Position numbers and translations under genes: made by a program
Shown: in pieces, positions 35,024-44,555 of the stretch
Position numbering within the stretch: the stretch's first letter is position 1
How the letters are laid out: each line of letters begins with the position of its first letter
DNA from: Campylobacter showae CSUNSWCD
GTDB lineage: Bacteria > Campylobacterota > Campylobacteria > Campylobacterales > Campylobacteraceae
Assembly (NCBI RefSeq): GCF_000313615.1
Contig: NZ_AMZQ01000010.1
Coordinates: 1 to 64,000 of the forward strand
Length of the DNA: 64,000 nucleotides
Reading direction: 5' to 3'
The notes under the pieces: generated by a model
The model's database searches: none
Told to the model about the DNA's origin: nothing
What the model saw: only the letters and a program-made list of their open reading frames with translations

Positions 35024-36568
35024 ATGAACTACCCTTACGAAAATTTCGAGGATATGCTAAACGCCGCAGTCGATAAAAACGGCGGCGGCATCGCGATCTA
35101 TACGGAAACTAGCAAGATTAGCTACAAGCAGCTACGCACAGATGCCTTTACGCTAGCTGCGTTTTTGCAAGGTATGGGCATAAAAAAAGGCGACCGCGTC
35201 GCGATGATCGTAAACAACTCGCCCGAGTTTATCGCCAGCTACTTTGCCATCACGCTACTTGGCGCGATCGCAGTGCCAATAAATACCTTTTTAAAATACG
35301 AAGAATTCGAATACATCATAAACGACTGCGGGGCGAAATTTCTCTTTGCTTCGGTCGAACTCGCAAAAGAGATAAAAGGGCTAGATAGCAAAACCGCGAT
35401 CAAAAAGATCGTCTGGATCGGCGATAGAGCCGAATTTGACGAAAACAATATCAGCTACGCGCACGCGCTAAACTGTAAAATCGAGCTAAATTTGACCGAC
35501 CGACCGAGTATCGACGACCTAGCCCACATCATCTACACATCAGGCACCACAGGCAAGCCAAAAGGCGCGATGATCAGCTACCGCAACCTCATCTCAAACG
35601 TCCAGGGCGCGCACGAGGTCTTTCACGTGCGTATGAAAGATAGATTTGCCGTGTTTTTGCCGATGTTTCACAGCTTTACTCTCACGGCGATGGTGCTACT
35701 GCCGATATTTGCGGCGTGTTCGCTTATTTTGGTGAAGTCCATTTTCCCGTTTTCAAACGTCCTAAAACAAGTCCTGCTCAAGCGCGCGACCGTATTTTTA
35801 GGCGTGCCGGCGATCTACACGGCTATCGGAAAGGCAAAAATCCCGTGGTATTTTCGCTGGTTTAACTGCGTTAGGATTTTCATCAGCGGCGGCGCGCCTT
35901 TGGCCGAGCAGACTATTACCGATTTTCGCGTTAAATTTCCGCGCGCGGTGCTGATAGAAGGCTACGGCCTTAGCGAATGCTCGCCTATCGTCTCGGCAAA
36001 TACGATGCAAAAACAAAAAGTCTCAAGCGTCGGCTTACCGCTGCCTGGCTACGAAGTAAAATGCATAAACGACGAGATGATGGAGCTACCAGCAGGCGAG
36101 GTCGGCGAGCTAATCGTAAAAGGCGACTGCGTGATGCAGGGCTACCTAAATATGCCAGACGCCACCGACGAGGCGATCGTAAACGGCTGGCTGCGCACGG
36201 GCGACCTTGTTAGGATCGACGAGGAGGGCTATATCTTTATCGTCGACCGCAAAAAAGACCTCATCATCTCAAAAGGCATCAATATCTATCCGCGCGAGAT
36301 CGAGGAGGTGCTGTTTAAGCTGCCAGAAGTCGAAGCCGCCGCAGTTATCGGCGTCAAAGACGAACACGCGGACGAGGAGGTCACGGCGTTTATTCAGTTT
36401 AAAGAAAATATGAGCCTGGACGAAAAAGATATCCGCGCGCATCTAAAAAAACACTTGGCAAATTTTAAAATTCCAAAGACGATTTATTTTAAAGACGAAC
36501 TGCCTAAAAATGCGACGGGCAAGGTGCTTAAGCGCGTTTTAAAGGATCAGATAAGGGGTGAAATTTAG
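35024..36568 (+). CDS. Fatty acid--CoA ligase (acyl-CoA synthetase)
   Basis: This 514-residue adenylate-forming enzyme activates fatty acids to acyl-AMP and then acyl-CoA. Motifs in order are the P-loop IIYTSGTTGKPKGAMISYRN, FLPMFHSFTLTAMVLLPIF, GYGLSECSPIVS, LRTGDLVRIDEEGYIFIVDR and the C-terminal catalytic Lys in PKNATGKVLKRVLKDQI. The frame is complete. Its TAG overlaps the GTG start of the AAA+ ATPase gene by one base (TAGTG). With FadL upstream it forms a vectorial uptake-activation pair. No beta-oxidation genes are in this window, so the acyl-CoA may go straight to lipids. Confidence 0.92.
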   Translation: MNYPYENFEDMLNAAVDKNGGGIAIYTETSKISYKQLRTDAFTLAAFLQGMGIKKGDRVAMIVNNSPEFIASYFAITLLGAIAVPINTFLKYEEFEYIINDCGAKFLFASVELAKEIKGLDSKTAIKKIVWIGDRAEFDENNISYAHALNCKIELNLTDRPSIDDLAHIIYTSGTTGKPKGAMISYRNLISNVQGAHEVFHVRMKDRFAVFLPMFHSFTLTAMVLLPIFAACSLILVKSIFPFSNVLKQVLLKRATVFLGVPAIYTAIGKAKIPWYFRWFNCVRIFISGGAPLAEQTITDFRVKFPRAVLIEGYGLSECSPIVSANTMQKQKVSSVGLPLPGYEVKCINDEMMELPAGEVGELIVKGDCVMQGYLNMPDATDEAIVNGWLRTGDLVRIDEEGYIFIVDRKKDLIISKGINIYPREIEEVLFKLPEVEAAAVIGVKDEHADEEVTAFIQFKENMSLDEKDIRAHLKKHLANFKIPKTIYFKDELPKNATGKVLKRVLKDQIRGEI

Positions 36569-38295
36569 TGCGGTTTTTGATAGAGTTTATCGGCGGCAAG
36601 CAAAATTCTAAAATTTCCTCGCTCATAAAATGTAGCGAAAACGAGGCGAAAATTTTACGCCACCTGAGCAAAAGCTACGTCGAGGGCACTCCGCAAAGTA
36701 GCGCTTACGACGTGCTTTGCGCGGTTTTTGGTAGCGAGGAGTATAAATTTTTAGCAGGCCTTGCAGACGTAAAAAACCTGTTAGAGAGCGGCTGGATCGT
36801 GCAGGGCTTTTCTATATTTAAAAACCCTAACGCAGACAGCGCGGGCTCAAATTTACTCGGTCTGCTTCACAGCGAGATCTCGCTCTCGCCGCTTTTTCTT
36901 AAAATTTTAGAAGAGGGCGAGTTTGGACTTACGCTACCTGCAGTCGTGCCCTACGCCGATCATCTTGATTATCTAAAAGATCAGTTTTTGCGCGTGGAGC
37001 TTTACGGCAAGCTCTCGTTTTTTAGCAAAAACGTATCAAGCGACGCCAAAAGCCGCCTCGAAAAAGACGTGAAAGAGCTAGAAGCCATCATCGAAAAACG
37101 GCTAAATTTAAGCAAAATTTCGATCTCCGTCGAGCAAATTTTCAAAGATAACTCCCTAAACGACAAGGAACAGCTTATTTTCCTCGCACTTTTAAAGGAA
37201 GAGTATGTCGGCGAAACGGATGCAAACCGCGACCTAAACGCACTTGTAGGGATTTTGAGCGCGGATGAATTTGAGCGCATCAAAAACCGCGCCCTGCTAG
37301 ACGAGGGCTCAAAGCTGATCGAAAACGGCCTCATCGACTACGACGAGTCGCTAAACGCTTACGGCGGCTTTAGCAGGACGTTTTACATAACCGACGAAAT
37401 TTTACAAAGCGTAATGCACCCAAAAACCGAGAGCAAAAGCAAAAAACTAGCACTAGAAACTCTCGTAAAAGAGCAGGAGATATTTGAGCTCATCGAGCCC
37501 TCGACCGACATAAACGACGTCGTGCTGGATGTCAAAGTAAAGGAGCTACTGGACGCGATCCTAAAGCAAGTAGATCGCCGCGTGCTGGCACGCCTATCTA
37601 GCTGGGGCATCAAGTCGCGTAAAAACGTGGATGCCAAAATCATCTTTTACGGGCCGCCGGGTACGGGCAAAACCATGAGCGCACTAAGCCTCGCAAAGAG
37701 CCTAAAAAAGCAGGTTCTTAGCTTTGACTGTTCTAAAATTTTGAGCAAATACGTCGGCGAAAGCGAGCAAAACGTGCGTAAAATTTTCGACACGTACAAA
37801 GAAATCTGCGCCAAAAGCAAGAGCGAGCCCGTGCTGCTGCTAAACGAAGCCGATCAGTTTCTAAGCACGCGCGTCGAGGGCGGCAGCGGCGCAGACAAGA
37901 TGCACAACCAAATGCAAAATATATTTTTGGAGCAAATCGAGCGGTTTGAGGGCGTGCTCATCGCCACGACGAACTTCTTGCAAAGCCTGGATATCGCGTT
38001 TTCTCGCAGGTTTGATTATAAGATCGAGTTTAAAAAGCCCGACCTCGCCGCTCGTCTTGCGATCTGGCGCAAAGTGCTGCCCGAAAATGCGAGCTTTGAG
38101 GAAAATTTCGACGTCAAACAGCTAGCTAAATTTGAGCTAAGCGGCGCGCAAATCATGCTCGCGCTCAAAAACACAGCGTTAAAAGTCGCCGTGCGCGAGG
38201 ACGGGATATTTACGATCGGCGACTTTGAAAGCGAGATCAAACGCGAGATGAGCTCAAATTTCGGCGAGGATAAGAAGGTTGGGTTTGACGGATAA
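36568..38295 (+). CDS. AAA+ ATPase with a long N-terminal domain
   Basis: This 575-residue protein starts at GTG. Residues 1-330 are helical and unrecognised. The AAA+ module has Walker A IIFYGPPGTGKTMSALS (about residue 360), Walker B PVLLLNEADQFL with Asn-Glu in place of Asp-Glu, sensor 1 GVLIATTNFLQSLD and arginine finger FSRRFDYKIEF. The sequence resembles remodelling ATPases of the spastin/katanin/VPS4 type. Substitution of the Walker B Asp by Asn could slow Mg2+ binding. The substrate is unknown. It is the last gene of the nfo-fadL-ligase unit. Confidence 0.85.
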   Translation: MRFLIEFIGGKQNSKISSLIKCSENEAKILRHLSKSYVEGTPQSSAYDVLCAVFGSEEYKFLAGLADVKNLLESGWIVQGFSIFKNPNADSAGSNLLGLLHSEISLSPLFLKILEEGEFGLTLPAVVPYADHLDYLKDQFLRVELYGKLSFFSKNVSSDAKSRLEKDVKELEAIIEKRLNLSKISISVEQIFKDNSLNDKEQLIFLALLKEEYVGETDANRDLNALVGILSADEFERIKNRALLDEGSKLIENGLIDYDESLNAYGGFSRTFYITDEILQSVMHPKTESKSKKLALETLVKEQEIFELIEPSTDINDVVLDVKVKELLDAILKQVDRRVLARLSSWGIKSRKNVDAKIIFYGPPGTGKTMSALSLAKSLKKQVLSFDCSKILSKYVGESEQNVRKIFDTYKEICAKSKSEPVLLLNEADQFLSTRVEGGSGADKMHNQMQNIFLEQIERFEGVLIATTNFLQSLDIAFSRRFDYKIEFKKPDLAARLAIWRKVLPENASFEENFDVKQLAKFELSGAQIMLALKNTALKVAVREDGIFTIGDFESEIKREMSSNFGEDKKVGFDG

Positions 38296-38725
38296 ATTCG
38301 GCCAAATTTGAAGCGCGGCGGATTAAATTTAGCTAAATTTCGCCTAACGTTTTTGTTAAATTTGAGTGGGTTTTATAGCGCTTGCTCTAAATTTGCGCTA
38401 CTTACTCGGCTTTATAGCCGTTCTTGCAATTTTAAGCGTTAAATTCGTAGCTCGGCAGGCGCAAATTTGGCAAGCGATTCAAATTTTCGCGATTCTTGCA
38501 ACTCAATTTCAGGGAATTTAATCAAACGCAGGCAAATTTCACCACACCGCGCCAAGCTACTTTAGGTATCGCAGCTGTTTGCGCTGCGCTGAGTGCAGTT
38601 GTCTACTTCAGTATTTCGACTAAATTTTAGTCGGCGCTTTCGTCCTTTACGCCATAACGACGACAAAAAGCCCGTTTGGGAGCAAATTTTAACTTGGCTT
38701 TCAAATATAGTTTAGATCGACGCGC
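38296..38725. other. Spacer without a firm gene
   Basis: No gene is firmly supported. A 51-codon plus-strand frame at 38366-38521 starts at GTG and would encode one hydrophobic helix (YLLGFIAVLAILSVKFVARQ), but no ribosome site is visible. Confidence 0.4.
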
Positions 38726-40573
38726 TTAAACGAGATCTTGCCCGCTAAACCTCTCGCCCGCTTTTAAAATTTCATCCCTTAGCTTCTCGTGTCCTGCAGA
38801 TAGAGCTGCGATCTTAGCTAGTTTTTCGTCCTTTATCTGCGCAAATTCGCTCTTTAATGCCGATAAAATTTTATTTAAAAACGACGCGTTGCCAAGCATC
38901 TCGTTTTCAAATTCGTATAAATTTAGCGACGTCAAAACGCGGTCTTGCACCTCGTCAAAGCTCGGGATAAAGAGTGCAAAGCCGTTTTGCTCGTGCGCGC
39001 GCATCGAGCCTGCGATCTTTTCTTTTAGAAAATACACGGCGATTTTAACGGCGTTTTCGTAGTTTGCGGCAACTTTGAGGTTTAGCTTTTCAAAAAACAG
39101 CGCCGTCTTTTGCAGTCCTTTAAATTTCGCCATCTCATAGTCTCGCAAAAACGTCCTATAAACCTGCCCCGCATACGTCCTAACGTCGGCAAACACGGTA
39201 TCGGAGTGCGTTTCGTCTTCCTTTTGCGCGTTTTCAAATTCCGATTTATAAATCATAAATTCACGCTCCAACCGAGCGTAAATTTCATCCAGCGCCGCGC
39301 CGATTTCTTCTTGCAACGCACTTAGGCCGCGCTTATACGTCCTAAAAAATTTGGCGAATTTTACGTCGTTGTAGATGAGTTTTGAAAATACCTCGTCGCT
39401 GTCAAAATCCACCGCCTCATACGAGCTAGCTTCAAAATACTCGCCCTTTAGCAGCGTTTTTCGCGGCGCGTATTTATACTTTTTCACGCTTTTTAAGCTG
39501 GCTAGGATCTCGTCTGCAACGAGCTTTGCGACGTGTTTTAGCTCGTTAAAGGCTAGCTCGATTTTCGGTTTAAAATTTTCTTGCACGGCTTTTAAATTTG
39601 ACTCTAGTTCGGTGTCAAATTTGGAGATTATCTCGCCGGCTTTTTCGTAAATTTTAGCGATTTTTTCGTGCTGATCTGCGTTTACGGCAACCAGTCTAGC
39701 GCACTTTTCGCGCACAAATTTTTCTTTTATCTCTTCGCCACCAAAAAGCTCGCGGACCGCGCCTATCACTTCGCTAAAATTTGACTCCGCCAAAAGTGCC
39801 GCGTCGCCATTTGCCTGCGCCGTTACAGCTTGCTTGGCAGAAACTGCGATGATGCGCCCAAAAAATCGCCCGTAGGTCGTTTGCGCGTGGTTTTTGAGGC
39901 GCTCAAGCTCGTCCTTGCTTAGCTTATCTTTTTGATTTAGCAAGCAGATCGCCGTTTTGCCTCCGCCAGCTAAAAATTCCTCGATCTGCGCGGCTTCGCT
40001 AGCGCGCGCGGCGTTATCGGCGAGGCTTAGCCAGATGACGCCCGCGACGTCTTTTAGCACCTCGTGCGTGACGGCGGTGTCGGCCTTTGAGAGCGAGTTT
40101 AGCCCCGGCGTATCGACGAAATTTACCAGCTTTAAAATCTCAGAGGGCGCATAAACGCAAAGCCTGCTCACGTCGTCGCCAAACACACGCTGATCGACGA
40201 ATCGCCCTATCTCCTCGACGCCCAGATAAAGCTCCCTGCCATTTTCGTAAAGCACGCTAAGCCCGGGCGCGGCGCCGTATCTGATAAAAGTCGGCTTCGA
40301 GGTCACGGGAGTTAAACCCGAGGGCAAGATCTCGCTACCCAAAAGCGCGTTTAAAAACGTAGATTTGCCACTAGAAAACTGTCCAACTATAGCGACTGTA
40401 AGCGGGCTAGATAAAAATAGATCGAGTTTATTTAGCTCACGCTCTAGCTCTGAGCTTGGGTGAAATTTAGGCTCGGTTAGCTCGTTTTGCAGCCGTCTAA
40501 ATCGTCCGCGAAAATCGTCCGAAAATATCTTAAAATACCGCGTTTTATACGCGTTTATAAACTCCTCAAACAC
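38726..40573 (-). CDS. Dynamin-like GTPase, shorter partner (DLP2-like)
   Basis: This 615-residue large GTPase has P-loop VGQFSSGKST (64-73), switch Thr in LTPVTSKPTFIRYG, G3 FVDTPGLNSLSKAD and G4 LNQKDKLS. Long helical regions follow (stalk and paddle), with a weakly hydrophobic stretch near the end (NGFALFIPSF). It overlaps the end of the longer GTPase gene by eight bases. In C. jejuni a similar adjacent pair (DLP1 and DLP2) assembles into a hetero-oligomer that tethers membranes; the size order here fits this one being DLP2. Membrane remodelling or repair is the likely role. Confidence 0.88.
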   Translation of the reverse strand: MFEEFINAYKTRYFKIFSDDFRGRFRRLQNELTEPKFHPSSELERELNKLDLFLSSPLTVAIVGQFSSGKSTFLNALLGSEILPSGLTPVTSKPTFIRYGAAPGLSVLYENGRELYLGVEEIGRFVDQRVFGDDVSRLCVYAPSEILKLVNFVDTPGLNSLSKADTAVTHEVLKDVAGVIWLSLADNAARASEAAQIEEFLAGGGKTAICLLNQKDKLSKDELERLKNHAQTTYGRFFGRIIAVSAKQAVTAQANGDAALLAESNFSEVIGAVRELFGGEEIKEKFVREKCARLVAVNADQHEKIAKIYEKAGEIISKFDTELESNLKAVQENFKPKIELAFNELKHVAKLVADEILASLKSVKKYKYAPRKTLLKGEYFEASSYEAVDFDSDEVFSKLIYNDVKFAKFFRTYKRGLSALQEEIGAALDEIYARLEREFMIYKSEFENAQKEDETHSDTVFADVRTYAGQVYRTFLRDYEMAKFKGLQKTALFFEKLNLKVAANYENAVKIAVYFLKEKIAGSMRAHEQNGFALFIPSFDEVQDRVLTSLNLYEFENEMLGNASFLNKILSALKSEFAQIKDEKLAKIAALSAGHEKLRDEILKAGERFSGQDLV

Positions 40574-42836
40574 TTTGCAGCTCCAAATTTATAGCATTTA
40601 TCGCCTCGCTTTGCGAGTTTAGGCGCTCTAGCTCCCGCGAGCTCGCTCCGCTAGTTTGCGCTAGCTGGGCTAGCTCGTTTTTTAGGGCTTCTTCGCTGAT
40701 TTCGAGCGTCTTTTCTTGCTCTTTTAGCGCGGCTTCGATATGCTTTTTAAACTCGCTTTTTTCAAATTCGCTAAGCTCGAAAACGAAATTTTTGATCCGC
40801 TGGGCGCCCAAAAACTCCTCGGCAGCTAGTTTGGCGGCCTCGGATACGCCTTGCGCGCCCGAGTTTGCCGCGCCGGACACCGCATCTGCGACCTCTATGC
40901 ACTCTAAATTTATCCCTTTTGAGCTCAAATAATCGTTTATGCTAAAGACCTTGGCCGCTGCCGTTTTACCCTCAAATTCGCCAAATTTTAGCGCGATATT
41001 TTGCGCGCACACGTCGATTTGCCGCATGATTTCGTTGCGGTTTTGACGCATTAGGACGATGACGCCGTCTTTGATCGTAGTTTGCGCGATGCGAGCCAGA
41101 CGCTGCGGGTCGATCTTTTGTTTTTTAGAGACCGCATAGTTTACGTCATCCGCAATGCGCTGCTTTAGCGTTTGCGCCAAAGACCTTAGCCCTAGCTCGT
41201 AGCTGGCGGCCGTCTTAGCCGTATCTAGGCGCTCCAGCTCCTCTTTTACTGAGCCTCTTACCTCCTCTAGGCGGCTAGTTAGCGCAGCTTTTTGCTCGTT
41301 TAGCTCGGCGAGCTTTTGCGACAAGCTCAAATTTGAGCCCGTTAGCTTTAAAATCTCGCTTTGCGTATCCGCCGCAAACTGCGCGCAGACGCGGCCGAGC
41401 TCCTTTTTATAGGCCTCGATGCCAAGGCGAGATTTTTGGCTATTAGGGCCAAAAAGCGTTTCGTAAAGATACTGCTTAAACTCCTCGACGCCGCTGTTTT
41501 GCCCGCCTTCAAAGTAGCTTTTGGCGCTCACGGCGAAAAACTCCGCCCCAATACCCAGCTCCCGCGTGCGCCCCTCGACGCTCTTTTTGGCGTAGGCGGC
41601 GACCTCGTTTAGCTCGCCGTCCTTTAGCACGTCGGCGTGAGTTAGCAACACGGCGAGCTTTACGGCGTGCGAGTTTTGCAGGCTTGAAACGATAAAGTCC
41701 AGATCCTTTTGCGTGGCGCTTTGCGAGACGTTCATCAGGTGCACCATCAAGTCGCACTCCCGCATAAATCTTCGCACCAGCTCCTCGCGCGCAGCCACCG
41801 CGTCGTCGATGCCGGGCGTGTCGATGATGCGCACGTTATCCTTTAAAAGCTCCAAATTTTCGTAGAGCTCGACGCTTTTTACAAATTTAGCGTATTTGGA
41901 GTCCGCCGAAGTGTAGAGCTTGATCTCGTCAGTTTTAACCGTTTTGCTAGCGGGCTGGTTGGAGCAAATTTGGCCCGAGTTAGAGCTTTTAAATGTGGTT
42001 TTTGATTCGTCCTCCGCGCCAAATTTGCCGCTTAAATTTTGCACCGTTTCGCTCGGATCGCCCTCAAATTTGACGCCTGTTTCGCCATAAATTTGAGCTA
42101 TTTCATCATCTTGATCTTGCGCTATGCCAAGCTCTTTTAGCTCCGCTTCGCTCCAAAAATTTACCTTCGCAAAAGGCTTGGGCGAGTATTTTAGCACCGT
42201 TAAATTTACGGTTTCTGGCACGTTTGAAGCACCCAGGATTTTTTTGCCCAGCAGTGCGTTTAGCAGGGTTGATTTGCCTGCGTTTATGACGCCAGTGGCC
42301 GCGACGTTAAACTCGAGCTCATGCGCTTTTTGCCTCGCTTTTGCTGCCGCGTTTGCGACGTGCGCGCCCGGATTTAGCGATAAAATTCGCTCGCAGATAT
42401 CGTTTAGCGCGTCTATTTTTTGATGGAAGACGTCTGATTTTTTAAAATTTGCGCCCTCTTGCTCGTTCCCTGCGGTCAAATCTGCGCCAAGAGAGCGCAA
42501 AAACTCCGCAAGCCTGCTAAAATGCGCGGCGGAGATTATATTTTCGGTTTGCAGGATTTCTAAGGCGGCCAGGAGCTTTGATTTTGAAATTTTAGCGGAT
42601 TTTAGAGCGTTTATCGCGCCTAGCTGGGCGCACTGCAGGCTGTATATGTCGGCCTTTAGCCCAAGCGCGTGAAGGATATCCCTAAACTCCTTTAGCGCCA
42701 TAAATCTATCGAAATTTTCAGCATCTGCCGCAAGTAAAACAGCGAGGCTTCGCTCGTCTGCGAGAATTTGCGTTTTGGGATCCAAAAATAGCTTAAGAGC
42801 GCCCCAAATTTCGCTTAAAAATTTATCCGTATCCAC
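40566..42836 (-). CDS. Dynamin-like GTPase, longer partner (DLP1-like)
   Basis: This 756-residue protein has an N-terminal helical extension of about 175 residues, then P-loop ATGVINAGKSTLLNALLG, switch PETVNLTVLKYSPKP, G3 IIDTPGIDDAVAARE and G4 LLTHADVLKDG. Long coiled stalk helices follow. A low-complexity Ser/Thr/Asn-rich insertion of about 50 residues (around 250-300, including SSNSGQICSNQPASK) sits between switch 1 and G3, inside the GTPase domain, and is not expected in the family. It is the first gene of the pair and probably forms asymmetric complexes with the downstream protein. Confidence 0.88.
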   Translation of the reverse strand: MDTDKFLSEIWGALKLFLDPKTQILADERSLAVLLAADAENFDRFMALKEFRDILHALGLKADIYSLQCAQLGAINALKSAKISKSKLLAALEILQTENIISAAHFSRLAEFLRSLGADLTAGNEQEGANFKKSDVFHQKIDALNDICERILSLNPGAHVANAAAKARQKAHELEFNVAATGVINAGKSTLLNALLGKKILGASNVPETVNLTVLKYSPKPFAKVNFWSEAELKELGIAQDQDDEIAQIYGETGVKFEGDPSETVQNLSGKFGAEDESKTTFKSSNSGQICSNQPASKTVKTDEIKLYTSADSKYAKFVKSVELYENLELLKDNVRIIDTPGIDDAVAAREELVRRFMRECDLMVHLMNVSQSATQKDLDFIVSSLQNSHAVKLAVLLTHADVLKDGELNEVAAYAKKSVEGRTRELGIGAEFFAVSAKSYFEGGQNSGVEEFKQYLYETLFGPNSQKSRLGIEAYKKELGRVCAQFAADTQSEILKLTGSNLSLSQKLAELNEQKAALTSRLEEVRGSVKEELERLDTAKTAASYELGLRSLAQTLKQRIADDVNYAVSKKQKIDPQRLARIAQTTIKDGVIVLMRQNRNEIMRQIDVCAQNIALKFGEFEGKTAAAKVFSINDYLSSKGINLECIEVADAVSGAANSGAQGVSEAAKLAAEEFLGAQRIKNFVFELSEFEKSEFKKHIEAALKEQEKTLEISEEALKNELAQLAQTSGASSRELERLNSQSEAINAINLELQSV

Positions 42837-43000
42837 CGCTTCGCCTTTGATAAAATTTGCGCCCGCAAGGTCGCTTTCGGGGCGAAATTTAGCATAAATT
42901 AAATTTAAACAAGCTTGGGCGGGTTATTTTCGCGATAAATTTAAAGCAGTCTGCGTAAAAAGCAAATTTGATGGCAAAATCGCGTCAAATTTACTCAAAT

Positions 43001-44365
43001 TTACATAGCGGCTCGTGGCTGAATGATGTTTTGATCAAATTTTTGCTCGGTGTCTTCGCTCATGATGTGAAGCACCTTGCTGCGTTTGATCTTCGCGTCA
43101 TCCTTAAATATCGCGCGCACCTTGTCCATGCCAGCGTAGAAGTCGCGCATGAGCACGACGCAGATGTATTTGCCAAAAAATGTTGGCTTGATAACGCCGT
43201 TTTCTTCATAGATCGCATTTACAAGTTTTAGCAAGCTAAGCTCGACAAATAGGTCTTTGTTGATGTTTGCCTCGTTTTGCTCGTTGTAGGTTTTGATATC
43301 GACTGCGCCGTCAAAAAGCCTTGTTAAAAATGTATATTTTAGTCTCTCTTTTTTGCTAAATGCGCATTTTGCGATGACTGGGCTTTGTTTTTCTTTGATC
43401 TTTCTGCCGTAGTCAAGTAGGTTAAAGGCATTTATCACAAGCTCGCCGTTTAAGAAGCTAAACGCCCCGCTACCAACGCCCACGTACTCTAAATTTGAGC
43501 CTACATATTCGTCGCGAAGCTCTGCACTTTTTTCATTTGAAAATGCCCAGGCGTTGCTTTGCTTATAGCCACCTTTAGCAAATTCACTCACGATGATCTC
43601 GTAAAATTCGCGCTCATTATCGACGTTTGAGATGCCTAGTGCGCGAGCGATGTTCTCTCTTGTTAGCTCTGATTTCATGAGCGGATAGAAGGTGATTTGC
43701 TGCGGGGAGATCGATTTTGCAGTGTTTATGTCATTTATTAGCTGCTCTTTTGTTTGATTTGGTAGGTTAAAGATGAGATCTAGGCTGATGACTGGTATCT
43801 TGCCGATAGCCTGCTCAAGCTTTCTTTTTGTCTCTTTGGCTGAGCCAAATTTATCGTATCTGCCAACTCTTTTTAATGTCTCATCATCAAAGCTTTGCAC
43901 GCCAACGCTTAAGCGGTTGATGAGCCCATCAAAACGGCTTAGGCTCTCTGGCGAGATGTGATTTGGGTCGCTCTCTGCTGAGACATCCTCTATGCTAAAG
44001 AGATCTTTTGCGAGTTTTAGCGTTTTTTCAAGCTCTGGCTCGTTTATAAGCGTCGTGCCACCGCCCACATAAAGCGAGTCAAAGTCAAAGCCAGCCTCTT
44101 TTATCTGCCTCATCTCCTCGCGTAAATTTTCAAAGTAAATTTTCGCAAGCTCCTGCTCGTAGTGGTACTTATGAAACGAGCAATACGGGCAAAATGTGTG
44201 ACAAAATGGCACGTGAGCGTATAGCATATACTTTTTGTCTTTTTTTGGAGTTTTGGTGTAAGTCGTGTTTAAAATGTCTATGTTAAATTCGTTGTATAGC
44301 GATTTTTGTATAGAATTATGAGCGTAATTTACAGCAAAACTCTCAATGATATTTTTAAAAATCAT
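43001..44365 (-). CDS. HemW/HemN-like radical SAM protein
   Basis: This 454-residue protein has the radical SAM cluster motif CHTFCPYC (Cys-x3-Cys-x2-Cys) in AHVPFCHTFCPYCSFH. Other features are the SAM-binding stretch SLYVGGGTTLINEPEL, AESDPNHISPESL, INRLSVGVQSFDDETLKRVG and ISLDLIFNLPNQT. A C-terminal HemN-type domain follows (GVGSGAFSFLNG). It is annotated in relatives as a coproporphyrinogen III oxidase family protein. HemW proteins mainly carry haem to target enzymes, whereas true HemN oxidises coproporphyrinogen without oxygen; sequence alone does not separate these here. It stands alone. The composition appears less CG-rich than genes to its right. Confidence 0.85.
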   Translation of the reverse strand: MIFKNIIESFAVNYAHNSIQKSLYNEFNIDILNTTYTKTPKKDKKYMLYAHVPFCHTFCPYCSFHKYHYEQELAKIYFENLREEMRQIKEAGFDFDSLYVGGGTTLINEPELEKTLKLAKDLFSIEDVSAESDPNHISPESLSRFDGLINRLSVGVQSFDDETLKRVGRYDKFGSAKETKRKLEQAIGKIPVISLDLIFNLPNQTKEQLINDINTAKSISPQQITFYPLMKSELTRENIARALGISNVDNEREFYEIIVSEFAKGGYKQSNAWAFSNEKSAELRDEYVGSNLEYVGVGSGAFSFLNGELVINAFNLLDYGRKIKEKQSPVIAKCAFSKKERLKYTFLTRLFDGAVDIKTYNEQNEANINKDLFVELSLLKLVNAIYEENGVIKPTFFGKYICVVLMRDFYAGMDKVRAIFKDDAKIKRSKVLHIMSEDTEQKFDQNIIQPRAAM

Positions 44366-44555
44366 AATTAATCGCCTTAAATAAGTTAGTTTTAATTTAG
44401 TCCATTAGGATAGCCAAATTTTAATAAATTTAGCCTTGCATTAACGTAAATTTTGAGTAAAAAATGCAATCATTTTTTAAATTTTCTATTTTTACAAACC
44501 TGCGATTTTTACATATCTAGCTCGCTTTTGCTCTATAAATTTAAGCTTAGCCTAC

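Noticed and set aside
38366-38521. A 51-codon hydrophobic frame
   Set aside because: It starts at GTG with no ribosome site; chance hydrophobic frames are common in such DNA.
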